NCBI GenBank assembly: GCA_965194375.1
Contig: CBDAEL010000005.1
Source: Tabrizicola_A aquatica
GTDB taxonomy: Bacteria; Pseudomonadota; Alphaproteobacteria; Rhodobacterales; Rhodobacteraceae
Strand: one strand, 5' to 3'
DNA length: 64,000 bases
Below, in pieces: positions 25,102 to 34,135 of the stretch (the first letter of the stretch is position 1; each line of letters begins with the position of its first letter). The notes beneath the pieces were generated by a model. That model had not been told where the DNA came from. It worked only from the letters and a program-made list of their open reading frames with translations, and did no database searches. Position numbers and translations under genes: made by a program.

Positions 25102-25258
25102 AAAAACGCCCTCAAAACCTTTGAATCGTTGGGCAAGGCCGTCGAATTCCAGCGTTTTTCGCGGCTCTTCAGACCCGGTGTGAAGGCGGCTTTTGGCTGC
25201 CTTTTCGCCGGAGCGCCTTGTGTGGGACGCCACCCATAGCCAAGCATGCGCCCGTCAA

Positions 25259-25274
25259 GCACAAAATCTTGTGG
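25259..25274. promoter_or_regulatory. Candidate NrdR box 1
   Basis: The core CACAAAATCTTGTG has perfect CACAA/TTGTG arms and fits the 16-bp NrdR consensus (aCaCwAtATaTwGtGt) at most positions. Its centre is about 250 bp upstream of the nrdJ start. Confidence 0.55.
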
Positions 25275-25319
25275 TTGAGCCGCATTTTCCATTTGCCGCC
25301 TCCTCGCATTTACGACATT

Positions 25320-25356
25320 TTGACAAAGCCGCCTAAGGAACCACCATCCATAGTGG
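25320..25356 (+). promoter_or_regulatory. Candidate nrdJ promoter overlapped by NrdR box 2
   Basis: TTGACA at 25320-25325 is a perfect -35. The -10 region (TCCATA, about 21 bases on) is poor and overlaps the inverted repeat ACCAC/GTGGT, whose 16-mer CCACCATCCATAGTGG resembles a second NrdR box. The two boxes are 82 bp centre to centre, not the usual 31-32. Confidence 0.4.
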
Positions 25357-25515
25357 TCGAAGGCGTCAGGTCACCACAGTCACATTGCGCCGATCGGCGC
25401 GCAGTCCAATGCAGGCCAAGATGCAGCGGGCGGGTGAGTGTGGGACGGGCGTAGGGCGTAAAGGATCACAACTGGCAGGGGGAAAATCCCCGCCACACAG
25501 GGACGGAGACGGGGC

Positions 25516-28500
25516 ATGAAGATCGAGCGGAAGTTTACCACGGCTGATGCTGGGGCATACGGGCAGATGGCGTTCCAACTGACCACATCGGAGATTCGCA
25601 ATCCCGATGGTAAGATCGTGTTCCGCAACGAGGCGGTCGAAGTTCCCGCAGGCTGGAGCCAAGTCGCTTCGGACGTTCTTGCGCAGAAGTATTTCCGTAA
25701 AGCCGGCATCCCGGCGGCCTTGAAGCGCGTGAAGGAAAAGGGCGTGCCCGAATTCCTGTGGCGCTCGGTCGCGGATGAGGAGGCTCTGGCCAAGCTGCCG
25801 GCGGAAGAGCGCATCGTGGGCGAAACCAGCGCCAAGCAGGTGTTTGACCGTTTGGCCGGGGCTTGGGCCTATTGGGGTTGGAAGGGCGGCTATTTCTCGA
25901 CCGAGGCCGACGCCAAATCCTATTACGACGAGATGCGGTTTATGTTGGCCCGCCAGATGGCGGCCCCGAACAGCCCGCAGTGGTTCAACACCGGCCTGCA
26001 TTGGGCCTACGGCATCGACGGTCCGTCGCAGGGTCACTACTATGTCGATCACCAGACCGGCGTCTTGACCAAATCCTCCAGCGCCTATGAGCACCCCCAG
26101 CCGCACGCCTGCTTTATCCAGTCGGTCAAGGATGATCTGGTCGGCGACGGAGGCATCATGGACCTGTGGGTGCGTGAGGCGCGTCTGTTCAAATACGGCT
26201 CCGGCACCGGCACCAACTTCTCCTCCCTGCGCGGTGAGGGCGAAAAGCTGTCGGGCGGCGGCAAATCCTCGGGCCTGATGGGCTTCCTCAAGATTGGTGA
26301 CCGCGCAGCGGGCGCCATAAAATCCGGCGGCACCACGCGCCGCGCGGCCAAGATGGTCATCGCCGACATGGACCACCCCGATATCGAAGCCTTCATCAAC
26401 TGGAAGGTCATCGAAGAGCAGAAGGTGGCCTCGCTTGTCGCCGGATCCAAGGCGCATGAACTGCGTCTGAACGAGATTTTCACCGCCATTCGCCAGTGGG
26501 ATGGCTCGGCCGAGGATTCGGTCGATCCCGCCAAGAACCCGGCTCTGAAGGCGGCGATCAAGTCTGCCAAGAAGGCCATGATCCCGGACACCTACACCAA
26601 CCGCATTCTGCAATACGCAAAGCAGGGCTACACCAGCATCGAATTCCCCACCTATGACGTGGATTGGGATTCGGAAGCCTACATCACCGTCTCGGGCCAG
26701 AACTCGAACAACTCGGTCCGCGTGACCGACGCTTTCCTGAAGGCCGTGAAGGATGACGCCGAGTGGGCGCTCATTCGCCGCACTGATGGCAAGGTCGCCA
26801 AGACTGTCATGGCGCGCGAGCTCTGGGATCAGGTTGGCCACGCCGCCTGGGCCTGTGCTGACCCCGGCATCCAGTTCCATGATTCGGTGAACGCGTGGCA
26901 CACCTGCCCGGAAGATGGGGCGATCCGCGGATCCAACCCCTGTTCGGAATACATGTTTCTGGACGACACCGCCTGCAACCTTGCGTCGATGAACCTTTTG
27001 ACCTTCTTTGCGAACGGCAAGTTCGACGCAGAGTCGTATATCCACGCCTCGCGGCTTTGGACTGTCACCTTGGAAATCTCGGTGATGATGGCGCAGTTCC
27101 CCTCCAAGGAAATCGCGCAGCGTTCCTACGACTTCCGCACCCTCGGCCTTGGCTACGCCAACATCGGCGGCCTGTTGATGAACATGGGCCTGAGCTATGA
27201 CAGCGACGAGGGCCGCGCGCTTTGCGGTGCCCTGACCGCGATCATGACCGGTGTCGCCTATGCCACCTCTGCCGAAATGGCCGCCGAACTTGGTGCCTTC
27301 TCGGGCTATGAGCGCAACAAGGCCCACATGCTGCGCGTCATCCGCAACCACCGCGCCGCCGCTTGGAGCAAGGCGAGCTATGAGTCGGTGAACGTCAATC
27401 CGGTGGCTCTCGATGCCGCCAACTGCCCGGATCAGACCCTTGTGACGCTGGCCCGTTCGGCCTGGGATGAGGCGCTGTCCTTGGGCGAAAAGCACGGTTT
27501 CCGCAACGCCCAGACCACCGTGATTGCGCCGACCGGCACCATCGGTCTGGTGATGGATTGCGACACTACCGGGATTGAGCCTGACTTTGCGCTGGTCAAG
27601 TTCAAGAAACTGGCTGGGGGTGGGTATTTCAAGATCATCAACCAGTCGGTTCCTGCGGCTTTGGAAAAGCTGGGATATTCGACCAGCCAAGCGGCTGAAA
27701 TTGTGGCCTATGCAGTCGGCCATGGCTCCATCGGCAACTGCGCGGGCATCAACCCGACTGCGCTGATCGGCCACGGCTTTGGCCCGCGCGAATTGGAAAA
27801 GATCGAAACGGCGCTGCCCTCGGCCTTTGACATCCGCTTTGTGTTCAACCAGTGGACCTTGGGCGAAGAGTTCTGCACCCAAACGCTGGGCATCCCGGCT
27901 GAAAAGCTGAACGACCCGACCTTTGACCTTCTGCGCCACCTTGGCTTCACCAAGGCGCAGATCGACGCAGCGAATGACCACGTTTGCGGCACCATGACGC
28001 TGGAAGGCGCGCCGTTCCTGAAGGCCGAACACTATTCGGTCTTTGACTGCGCCAATCCCTGCGGCAAGAAGGGCACCCGCTATCTGTCGGTCAACGCCCA
28101 TATCTACATGATGGCCGCCGCGCAGTCCTTCATCTCGGGCGCGATCTCCAAGACGATCAACATGCCGAACTCGGCATCGATCGAAGAAACGCTGGCCGCG
28201 TATGAGCTGTCGCATTCCTTGGGCATCAAGGCCAACGCGCTCTATCGTGACGGCTCCAAACTGTCGCAGCCTCTCGCGGCCGCGCTGATCGAAGATGATG
28301 AAGAGGCCGAGGAAATCCTCGCCTCCGGCTCGATGCAGGAAAAGGCCGCCGTTTTGGCCGAAAAGATCGTCGAGAAGATCATCATCAAAGAGATCATCCG
28401 CACCAACCGCGAAAAGCTGCCCGAGCGTCGCAAGGGCTACACCCAAAAGGCCATCGTCGGCGGCCACAAGGTGTATCTGCGTACCGGCGAATATGGCGAC

Positions 28501-29211
28501 GGGCGTCTGGGTGAGATCTTCATCGACATGCACAAGGAAGGTGCGGGCTTCCGCGCCATGATGAACAACTTCGCCATCGCGGTGTCGGTTGGTCTGCAAT
28601 ACGGCGTGCCGTTGGAAGAGTTTGTCGAGGCCTTCACCTTCACCCGTTTTGAACCGGCGGGCATGGTTCAGGGCAATGACTCGATCAAGAACGCAACCTC
28701 GATCCTGGACTATATCTTCCGCGAACTGGCGATCAGCTATCTGGACCGCACCGATCTGGCCCATGTCAAACCCACCGGGGCTGCGTTCGACGATCTTGGT
28801 CGCGGCGATGACGAGGGCAAGCGCAACTTTGGCGAAGTGACGGATGGGGCGGCCTCGAAGTCGGTCGAACTTCTGAAGTCGATCTCCTCGACCGGCTATC
28901 TGCGCAAGCGTCTGCCGCAAGAGTTGATGGTGTTCCAAGGCGGCATCAATTCGGTCGGCGCCACGGCGCTGGCAGCGAGCGATACCGTCACCGCGCTGAA
29001 CATGCTGGTGCCGGAAACCGCCCAAACCACCGTCAGCATGGCGACGGCGACGGCGATCTCGTCTGGCACTGTCTCGATGGACGCCCGCACCAAGGCCAAG
29101 ATGCAAGGCTATGAGGGCGATCCCTGCGGCGAATGCGGCAACTACACGCTGGTCCGCAACGGGACCTGCATGAAGTGCAACACCTGTGGTGGGACGTCCG
29201 GCTGCAGCTAA
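25516..29211 (+). CDS. nrdJ: Adenosylcobalamin-dependent (class II) ribonucleotide reductase
   Basis: The 1231-residue protein is the long NrdJ/NrdZ-type reductase that makes deoxyribonucleotides using a B12-derived radical, with no oxygen requirement and no separate beta subunit. The active-site region NPCSEYMFLDDTACNLASMN lies at about residues 474-493 and carries the conserved cysteine; ATP-binding, barrel and B12 regions follow. The C-terminus has a zinc-ribbon-like CGECGNYTLVRNGTCMKCNTCGG that resembles the redox-active tail. No intein is present. It is monocistronic, with a strong terminator downstream. Confidence 0.97.
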   Translation: MKIERKFTTADAGAYGQMAFQLTTSEIRNPDGKIVFRNEAVEVPAGWSQVASDVLAQKYFRKAGIPAALKRVKEKGVPEFLWRSVADEEALAKLPAEERIVGETSAKQVFDRLAGAWAYWGWKGGYFSTEADAKSYYDEMRFMLARQMAAPNSPQWFNTGLHWAYGIDGPSQGHYYVDHQTGVLTKSSSAYEHPQPHACFIQSVKDDLVGDGGIMDLWVREARLFKYGSGTGTNFSSLRGEGEKLSGGGKSSGLMGFLKIGDRAAGAIKSGGTTRRAAKMVIADMDHPDIEAFINWKVIEEQKVASLVAGSKAHELRLNEIFTAIRQWDGSAEDSVDPAKNPALKAAIKSAKKAMIPDTYTNRILQYAKQGYTSIEFPTYDVDWDSEAYITVSGQNSNNSVRVTDAFLKAVKDDAEWALIRRTDGKVAKTVMARELWDQVGHAAWACADPGIQFHDSVNAWHTCPEDGAIRGSNPCSEYMFLDDTACNLASMNLLTFFANGKFDAESYIHASRLWTVTLEISVMMAQFPSKEIAQRSYDFRTLGLGYANIGGLLMNMGLSYDSDEGRALCGALTAIMTGVAYATSAEMAAELGAFSGYERNKAHMLRVIRNHRAAAWSKASYESVNVNPVALDAANCPDQTLVTLARSAWDEALSLGEKHGFRNAQTTVIAPTGTIGLVMDCDTTGIEPDFALVKFKKLAGGGYFKIINQSVPAALEKLGYSTSQAAEIVAYAVGHGSIGNCAGINPTALIGHGFGPRELEKIETALPSAFDIRFVFNQWTLGEEFCTQTLGIPAEKLNDPTFDLLRHLGFTKAQIDAANDHVCGTMTLEGAPFLKAEHYSVFDCANPCGKKGTRYLSVNAHIYMMAAAQSFISGAISKTINMPNSASIEETLAAYELSHSLGIKANALYRDGSKLSQPLAAALIEDDEEAEEILASGSMQEKAAVLAEKIVEKIIIKEIIRTNREKLPERRKGYTQKAIVGGHKVYLRTGEYGDGRLGEIFIDMHKEGAGFRAMMNNFAIAVSVGLQYGVPLEEFVEAFTFTRFEPAGMVQGNDSIKNATSILDYIFRELAISYLDRTDLAHVKPTGAAFDDLGRGDDEGKRNFGEVTDGAASKSVELLKSISSTGYLRKRLPQELMVFQGGINSVGATALAASDTVTALNMLVPETAQTTVSMATATAISSGTVSMDARTKAKMQGYEGDPCGECGNYTLVRNGTCMKCNTCGGTSGCS

Positions 29212-29232
29212 GCAGCGGCTGATATCTCTACG

Positions 29233-29267
29233 AACCGGGGCCCCATTGTGGGCCCCGGTTTCGTTTT
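29233..29267 (+). terminator. Rho-independent terminator of nrdJ
   Basis: AACCGGGGCCC and GGGCCCCGGTT form an 11-bp perfect stem with a 6-base loop, followed by TCGTTTT. It lies 21 bp past the nrdJ stop. Confidence 0.85.
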
Positions 29268-29318
29268 GTCCTTGCGCCTGCGCGTGGATGGGGCAGGCTG
29301 ACCCACAGGAGGCCAGCC

Positions 29319-31223
29319 ATGTCTGATGACGCGAGCCCAACCCAAAACATCCGCGACAGTCTGCTTGTGCCTGCCATGGTATTGGCTGGCATGGCCGTGG
29401 GGCTTGTGGCCCATTTTGCCGGGCAGGGGGAGATTGCCCTTTGGGGCTATGGGCTGGTCTATCTTGCCGGCGGGCTGCCCGCAGGCTGGCAGGCGCTGCA
29501 AAGCCTGTTCCGTGACCGGATCCTAGATATCGATCTTCTCATGGTGCTTGCCGCGCTGGCAGCCGCCCTTGTCGGCGCGCCGATGGAAGGGGCGATCCTT
29601 CTAACGCTGTTTGCCATTTCCCAAACGCTGGAACGCCGCGCCATGGGCCGGGCGCGCCGGGCGGTTGAGGCGCTGATGGCACTGCGACCGGACACCGCCC
29701 TCGTGCGGCGCGGGGATGTGGTGGCCGAAGTGCCCGCCGAAAGCCTGACCCCGGGCGATGTGGTGGTCTTGCGTCCCGGCGCACGGGTGCCGGTGGATGG
29801 CGTCGTCGTGGCGGGCGAGGGGCTTTTGGATGAGGCCACGCTGACCGGCGAGTCTGAGCCGCAGCACAAAGGCCCGGGGGCTGCGTTGCACGAGGCGACG
29901 GTGAACCTCAACGGCGTGCTTGATATGGAGGTGACGCGGGGGCTTGCTGACAGCACCGTCGCCCGCATGATCCGTCTGGTGACCGAAGCGCAGGCCGCCC
30001 GCGCCCCGTCGGAACGGTTTTCGGAATGGTTCGGGCAGCGCTACACCGTGGCGGTGCTGCTCGGGTCGGTCGCGGCCTATCTTGGGCTTTTGTGGTGGGG
30101 CCTGCCGCATCAAACCGCACTTTACCGCGCCGCCACGCTGATGGTGGCCGCCAGCCCCTGCGCCATTGTGATTTCCGTCCCGGCGGCCATCTTGTCGGCC
30201 CTGTCGGCGGCGGCGCGGGGCGGGGTCTTGTTCAAGGGCGGTGCGGCGCTCGAAACCTTGGCCGAGGTGAAGTCCTTTGCCTTCGACAAGACCGGCACCC
30301 TGACCACGGGCCGCGCCGAAGTGGCGCGGATCGTCTCGCCTGACATGTCCGAAGACGCGTTCGTGCAGCTTTTGGCCGGGCTTGAGGCGCAGTCCGAACA
30401 CCCGATCGCCGCCGCCATCCGGCGCGAGGCAGAGCGGCGCGGGCTGGCGATCAAGGAGATGCCCGACATCCGATCCCTGCCGTCCGAAGGCATTGTCAGC
30501 GGGCAGGGCGATGCCGCGTTATGGGCCGGAAATCCCCGTCTTGCCAAGACGATGGGGGCTGATCCTGAAGTGGCTTGGCTTGCCGAAATCCGCGCCGAAA
30601 ATCGCACCGTCATCTATCTTGGCCAAGGCCCGCGTGTGATGGGCGCGGTGTCCGTCGCCGATCAACCACGCCTGACCTCTGCCGCCGCCATCGCCGCTTT
30701 GCGCCAAAACGGGGTGCAGACGATTGCCATGATGACCGGAGACCGTCGCCCTGTGGCCCTGCGCATCGGGGCTGAACTTGGCATCCGCCCTGACGAAATC
30801 CACGCTGACCTTTTGCCCGCCGACAAGGTGGATCTGGTCGCCCAACTGGCCGCAGGCGGCAAGCTGGCCTTTGTCGGCGATGGGGTGAACGATGCCGCCG
30901 CCCTGGCGCGGGCGGATGTCGGCATTGCGATGGGGGTGGCGGGCAGCGAGGTGGCCTTGCAGGCCGCCGATGTGGCCTTTCTCGCCGAAGATATGGGGCG
31001 GCTGGCAGACGCCCACCGCCTGTCGCGCCGCGCCGCGCGGATCATCCGGCAAAACCTGATCTTCGCGATGAGCGCGATGGCGGTGCTTGTGGTCGGCGCG
31101 CTGGCGTTTGAACTGCCCTTGCCGGTGGCGGTGATCGGGCATGAGGGCGGCACGCTTTTGGTGGTTCTGAATGGCCTGCGGCTCCTCAACGATCCCATCC
31201 GCAGGGGCAGAAATCCCGCTTGA
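29319..31223 (+). CDS. P1B-4-type metal-transporting ATPase
   Basis: The 634-residue protein is a heavy-metal P-type ATPase: phosphorylation motif DKTGTLT at about residue 322, TGES actuator motif, and GDGVNDA hinge. There is no N-terminal metal-binding domain. The transport-site motifs are SPC in the fourth helix (about 279) and HEGGT in the last (about 607), the P1B-4 signature of cobalt/zinc/iron(II) exporters such as CoaT or PfeT. The ribosome site AGGAGG is strong. A metal cannot be assigned without assay; P1B-4 enzymes differ between Co, Zn and Fe. The LLM oxidoreductase gene follows after 45 bp. Confidence 0.92.
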   Translation: MSDDASPTQNIRDSLLVPAMVLAGMAVGLVAHFAGQGEIALWGYGLVYLAGGLPAGWQALQSLFRDRILDIDLLMVLAALAAALVGAPMEGAILLTLFAISQTLERRAMGRARRAVEALMALRPDTALVRRGDVVAEVPAESLTPGDVVVLRPGARVPVDGVVVAGEGLLDEATLTGESEPQHKGPGAALHEATVNLNGVLDMEVTRGLADSTVARMIRLVTEAQAARAPSERFSEWFGQRYTVAVLLGSVAAYLGLLWWGLPHQTALYRAATLMVAASPCAIVISVPAAILSALSAAARGGVLFKGGAALETLAEVKSFAFDKTGTLTTGRAEVARIVSPDMSEDAFVQLLAGLEAQSEHPIAAAIRREAERRGLAIKEMPDIRSLPSEGIVSGQGDAALWAGNPRLAKTMGADPEVAWLAEIRAENRTVIYLGQGPRVMGAVSVADQPRLTSAAAIAALRQNGVQTIAMMTGDRRPVALRIGAELGIRPDEIHADLLPADKVDLVAQLAAGGKLAFVGDGVNDAAALARADVGIAMGVAGSEVALQAADVAFLAEDMGRLADAHRLSRRAARIIRQNLIFAMSAMAVLVVGALAFELPLPVAVIGHEGGTLLVVLNGLRLLNDPIRRGRNPA

Positions 31224-31268
31224 CGGCCTTTGCCCCTCTGGTCAGGTTAACCGAAACAAGAGGCGCAC

Positions 31269-32291
31269 ATGGATTTCACCCATTTCCTGTCCAGCCACAT
31301 GCTGGACCCAAGCGTGGGCGGCAAACGGCTCTATCAGACCGTGGTCGAACAGGCGGTTCACGCCGAAGCTTGTGGCTATGACGGGGTGGGCATCCCCGAA
31401 CACCATCTGGTCAATATCCTTCTGATCCCGTCGCCCTTGCAAATGGCGGTCAAGATTGCGGCCCACACCAAACGGGTCAAGCTGGTGACCTCGATCTGCC
31501 AATTGCCGATCCGTGACATGCGGGTGTTCGCGGGCGAGGTGGTGCAGGCGCAGGCGCTTTGCGAGGGGCGGTTGATGCTGGGGGTCGGTAAGGGGGCTTT
31601 CGGGTTTGAGACCGCGAGGCTCGATGTGCCGATCGAGGCGACGAAAGAACACTTTGACGAGGCGCTGCAGGTGCTTGAGGCGCTTCTGACCAAGGAGGAG
31701 GTCAGCTGGCAGGGCAAGCATTACAACTTCGACCCCCTGACCATCATGCCGCGGCCCGAAGACCCGATCCCCCTGATGCTCGGTGTCATGGCCCCTCCCG
31801 CGATCAAGGCGGCGGCGGCCAAAGGGTATCATGTGCAAACCACGCCCCTCTCGGCAACGCATGGTGTGTTGGAAAGCCAAGTCGAGGCCTTTTTCCGAGG
31901 CCGTGCGCAAAATCCAGCGGCCACCAACCGGCTTTACCTGCAGCGCGGGGTCTTCCTTGTCCATTCACAGGCCGAACGCCAGCGCATGGTGGAAACCGCG
32001 CATCGCTATTACGCCAGTTTCGACAATGTCTTTGGCGGTCCCGGCATCGTGGACAAGGGCATCATCCGCCCGCTGCCCCGCGCCCAGACGGCTGAAGAGC
32101 TGGGCCAGAATATCCTGATCTGCGAGCGGCAGGAGATGATCGACAGGCTGTCCCACTATGCCGAGTTGGGGATTGATGAGGTCATCGCGACCTCGGTCTT
32201 TGGACAAGACCAACAGGCCACTTTGGACATGATGTCGGCCCTGTCGGCCGAGGTCATGCCGCATCTCAGAACCACACAGCGAAAGGTTTGA
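31269..32291 (+). CDS. LLM class flavin-dependent oxidoreductase
   Basis: The 340-residue protein has the luciferase-like monooxygenase TIM-barrel pattern: an N-terminal strand MDFTHFLSSHM, GYDGVGIPEHHLVN, HTKRVKLVTSICQLPIRDM and GRLMLGVGKGAFGFE. Such enzymes use FMNH2, supplied by a partner reductase, to oxidise diverse substrates. It is the first of three tightly packed genes with a tautomerase and an alpha/beta hydrolase, a combination that suggests breakdown of a ring or lactone intermediate. No reductase partner is adjacent. The substrate is unknown. Confidence 0.88.
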   Translation: MDFTHFLSSHMLDPSVGGKRLYQTVVEQAVHAEACGYDGVGIPEHHLVNILLIPSPLQMAVKIAAHTKRVKLVTSICQLPIRDMRVFAGEVVQAQALCEGRLMLGVGKGAFGFETARLDVPIEATKEHFDEALQVLEALLTKEEVSWQGKHYNFDPLTIMPRPEDPIPLMLGVMAPPAIKAAAAKGYHVQTTPLSATHGVLESQVEAFFRGRAQNPAATNRLYLQRGVFLVHSQAERQRMVETAHRYYASFDNVFGGPGIVDKGIIRPLPRAQTAEELGQNILICERQEMIDRLSHYAELGIDEVIATSVFGQDQQATLDMMSALSAEVMPHLRTTQRKV

Positions 32292-32294
32292 CCC

Positions 32295-32486
32295 GTGCCG
32301 ATGATCCGTATTGAAATGTTCGAAGGCCGCAGCGAAGAGCAAAAGCGCGCCTGCGCCGAGGCGGTGACCAAGGCTTGGGTTGAAACCTGCACCGGCAAGC
32401 CTGAGTCGGTCCATATCGTCTTCGTCGATGTGGCGAAAAGCGATTGGGCCACCGGCGGGCGGCTGATGTCGGATGTGCTGAAGTGA
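32295..32486 (+). CDS. 4-Oxalocrotonate tautomerase family protein
   Basis: The 63-residue protein starts GTG-CCG, giving Pro as the residue after the initiator; removal of the initiator would leave the catalytic N-terminal proline that defines this family, which supports the GTG start over the ATG two codons later. The rest (MIRIEMFEGRSEEQKRACAEAV) fits the beta-alpha-beta fold and usual length. The stop overlaps the GTG of the hydrolase as GTGA, so the two are coupled. It probably isomerises an unsaturated keto acid, the substrate unknown. Confidence 0.9.
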   Translation: MPMIRIEMFEGRSEEQKRACAEAVTKAWVETCTGKPESVHIVFVDVAKSDWATGGRLMSDVLK

Positions 32487-33253
32487 GCGTGCCGACCGCC
32501 TATTCAGTCGCCGGAGACGGCCCGCCCCTCATCATGATCCACGGGATCGGCGCGCGTCGGGCAACCTTTGATGGCATGGTCGCGGGGCTGAAAGACCGCT
32601 TCACCTGCATTACCTACGACCTGCGCGGCCATGGCCTGACGCCATGGTCGGGGGGGCGGTTTGACCTTGATGATCTGGTTGATGATCTCGAGGCTCTGCG
32701 CGCGCGCTTGGGGATTGCCTCGGCGCATATTGCAGGCCACTCGCTGGGGGGCATGATCGGCCCGCGCTATGCGCAGCGCTATCCAGAGCGGGTGAAATCA
32801 CTCGGCATCTGGTCCACGGCGGCCTTCCGCACAGAAGATGACAGCGCCAAGGTCAGGGGTGTGGTGGCGGCGATGCGCGACAAGGGCATCGGTCCGGTCT
32901 TGGACACGCTGACCGCACGCTGGTTCACCGACGCGTTCTGCGCCGCGCGCCCCGATGTGATCGAGTGGCGCAAAAAGCAGGTGATGGACACGCCCGCTGA
33001 GGTGTTCCTCAACGTTTTCGATATCTATGCCGAAACCGAAATGGCCCCTTGGCTGCATGAGGTCAAAGCACCCGCGCAGATCATCACGGGCGAGAATGAC
33101 GGCGGCTGCAACCCGCGCCTCAACCAGCTGATCCATCAGGCGCTGCCGGGGTCAGAGCTGGTGATCCTGCCGCATCTCAAACATGCGATCTTCATCGAGG
33201 CCACAGATCAGGTCCTGCCCCATGTGCGGCCTTACCTGTTGCACCATGCGTAG
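32483..33253 (+). CDS. Alpha/beta hydrolase (enol-lactonase-like)
   Basis: The 256-residue protein has the alpha/beta-hydrolase core: oxyanion region MIHGIGARRATFDG, nucleophile elbow GHSLGG with S87, acid in ITGENDGGCNPRL and His in LPHLKHAIFIEA. The family includes 3-oxoadipate enol-lactonases and meta-cleavage hydrolases. The start is a GTG that overlaps the tautomerase stop by three bases, so it belongs to the same operon; a longer ATG frame would run through the tautomerase gene. The SDR gene follows after 36 bp. Confidence 0.88.
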   Translation: MSVPTAYSVAGDGPPLIMIHGIGARRATFDGMVAGLKDRFTCITYDLRGHGLTPWSGGRFDLDDLVDDLEALRARLGIASAHIAGHSLGGMIGPRYAQRYPERVKSLGIWSTAAFRTEDDSAKVRGVVAAMRDKGIGPVLDTLTARWFTDAFCAARPDVIEWRKKQVMDTPAEVFLNVFDIYAETEMAPWLHEVKAPAQIITGENDGGCNPRLNQLIHQALPGSELVILPHLKHAIFIEATDQVLPHVRPYLLHHA

Positions 33254-33289
33254 GATGGGCAGGATTGCCCCGCCAACAGGGGGCCAGCC

Positions 33290-34024
33290 ATGACCAAGAG
33301 CATCCTCATCACCGGGGCAGGGGCTGGGATCGGCCGCGACACGGCGCGGGCCTTTCACGCGGCGGGTTGGCGCGTGGCGCTGATGGGGCGTCGCGAGGCG
33401 CATTTGCGCGACACCGCCACGGGCGATGACGTGCTGATCCTGCCCGCCGATGTGGGCGACCCGGCGGCGGTCGAGGCGGCCTTTGCCCGGCTGACGGCCA
33501 CCTGGGGACGGCTCGATGTCTTGTTCAACAACGCCGGAATCGCGGCCAAACCCGCGCCGATTGACGAAATCCCGGTGGCCGATTGGCTCGCCGTCATGCA
33601 CACCAACATCTCGGGCATGGTGCTGTGCGCCCGCGCCGCCTTTCACCTGATGCGCCACCAAACCCCGCAAGGCGGGCGGATTATCAACAACGGCTCAATT
33701 TCCGCCCAAGCCCCGCGGCCGGGATCCGTGCCCTATACGGTGTCAAAACACGCAGTGACCGGGCTGACCAAAACGCTTGCGCTGGATGGGCGCGCCTTCA
33801 ACATCGCCTGTGGCCAAATCGACATTGGCAACGCGCTGACCGAGATGACCAAAGGCTTTACCCAAGGCGTGAAGCAGGCCGACGGATCGGTCAAAGTCGA
33901 ACCCACCATGCCCGCCGCCGAGGTGGCCGCAGCGGTCTTGCACATGGCAAACCTGCCCCTGAGCACCAACATCCCGTTCATGACGATCATGGCCCGCGAC
34001 ATGCCCTTCATCGGGCGCGGCTAA
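33290..34024 (+). CDS. SDR family oxidoreductase
   Basis: The 244-residue protein is a classical short-chain dehydrogenase: cofactor motif GAGAGIG at residues 9-15, NNAG at 80-83, catalytic Tyr149 and Lys153 in YTVSK, and a Ser at about 136. GRR after the second strand suggests NADP(H). Its position as the fourth plus-strand gene in the unit suggests a role in the same unknown catabolic route, though the 36-bp gap leaves this open. Confidence 0.88.
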   Translation: MTKSILITGAGAGIGRDTARAFHAAGWRVALMGRREAHLRDTATGDDVLILPADVGDPAAVEAAFARLTATWGRLDVLFNNAGIAAKPAPIDEIPVADWLAVMHTNISGMVLCARAAFHLMRHQTPQGGRIINNGSISAQAPRPGSVPYTVSKHAVTGLTKTLALDGRAFNIACGQIDIGNALTEMTKGFTQGVKQADGSVKVEPTMPAAEVAAAVLHMANLPLSTNIPFMTIMARDMPFIGRG

Positions 34025-34032
34025 GCCCTTCA

Positions 34033-34059
34033 ATGCGGCCCAAATATCCCCGCCGGAGG
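34033..34059 (-). repeat. Short copy of the intergenic GGGGATATTTGGGCC element
   Basis: Read on the minus strand, GCCTCCGGCGGGGATATTTG then GGCC is a shortened version of the dispersed element; it lacks the AAGATGAAA end. It lies just after the SDR stop. Confidence 0.6.
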
Positions 34060-34135
34060 CATGATCGGCCAGCGGCAGGCGCGGCCCCCGAACAGAGGGC
34101 CTGCGAAGAGTGCCGGAACGGCTCGATGAGCGGGG

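Larger units (their letters stand above)
25102..25515. other. 414-bp nrdJ upstream region
   Basis: No gene is visible. It contains two NrdR-like palindromes (25259-25274 and 25341-25356) and a TTGACA at 25320-25325 that could be the -35 of nrdJ. AAAACGC near 25103 and GCGTTTTT near 25153 could form a weak terminator for the DMT gene. Confidence 0.55.

Noticed and set aside
25102..25515. Cobalamin riboswitch in front of nrdJ
   Set aside because: I looked for the B12-box and typical leader and saw none.
25366..29340. A 1324-codon open frame on the minus strand opposite nrdJ
   Set aside because: It is the antisense of a strong gene in GC-rich DNA. Its product is rich in Arg, Gly and His without any domain, and it has no upstream signals.
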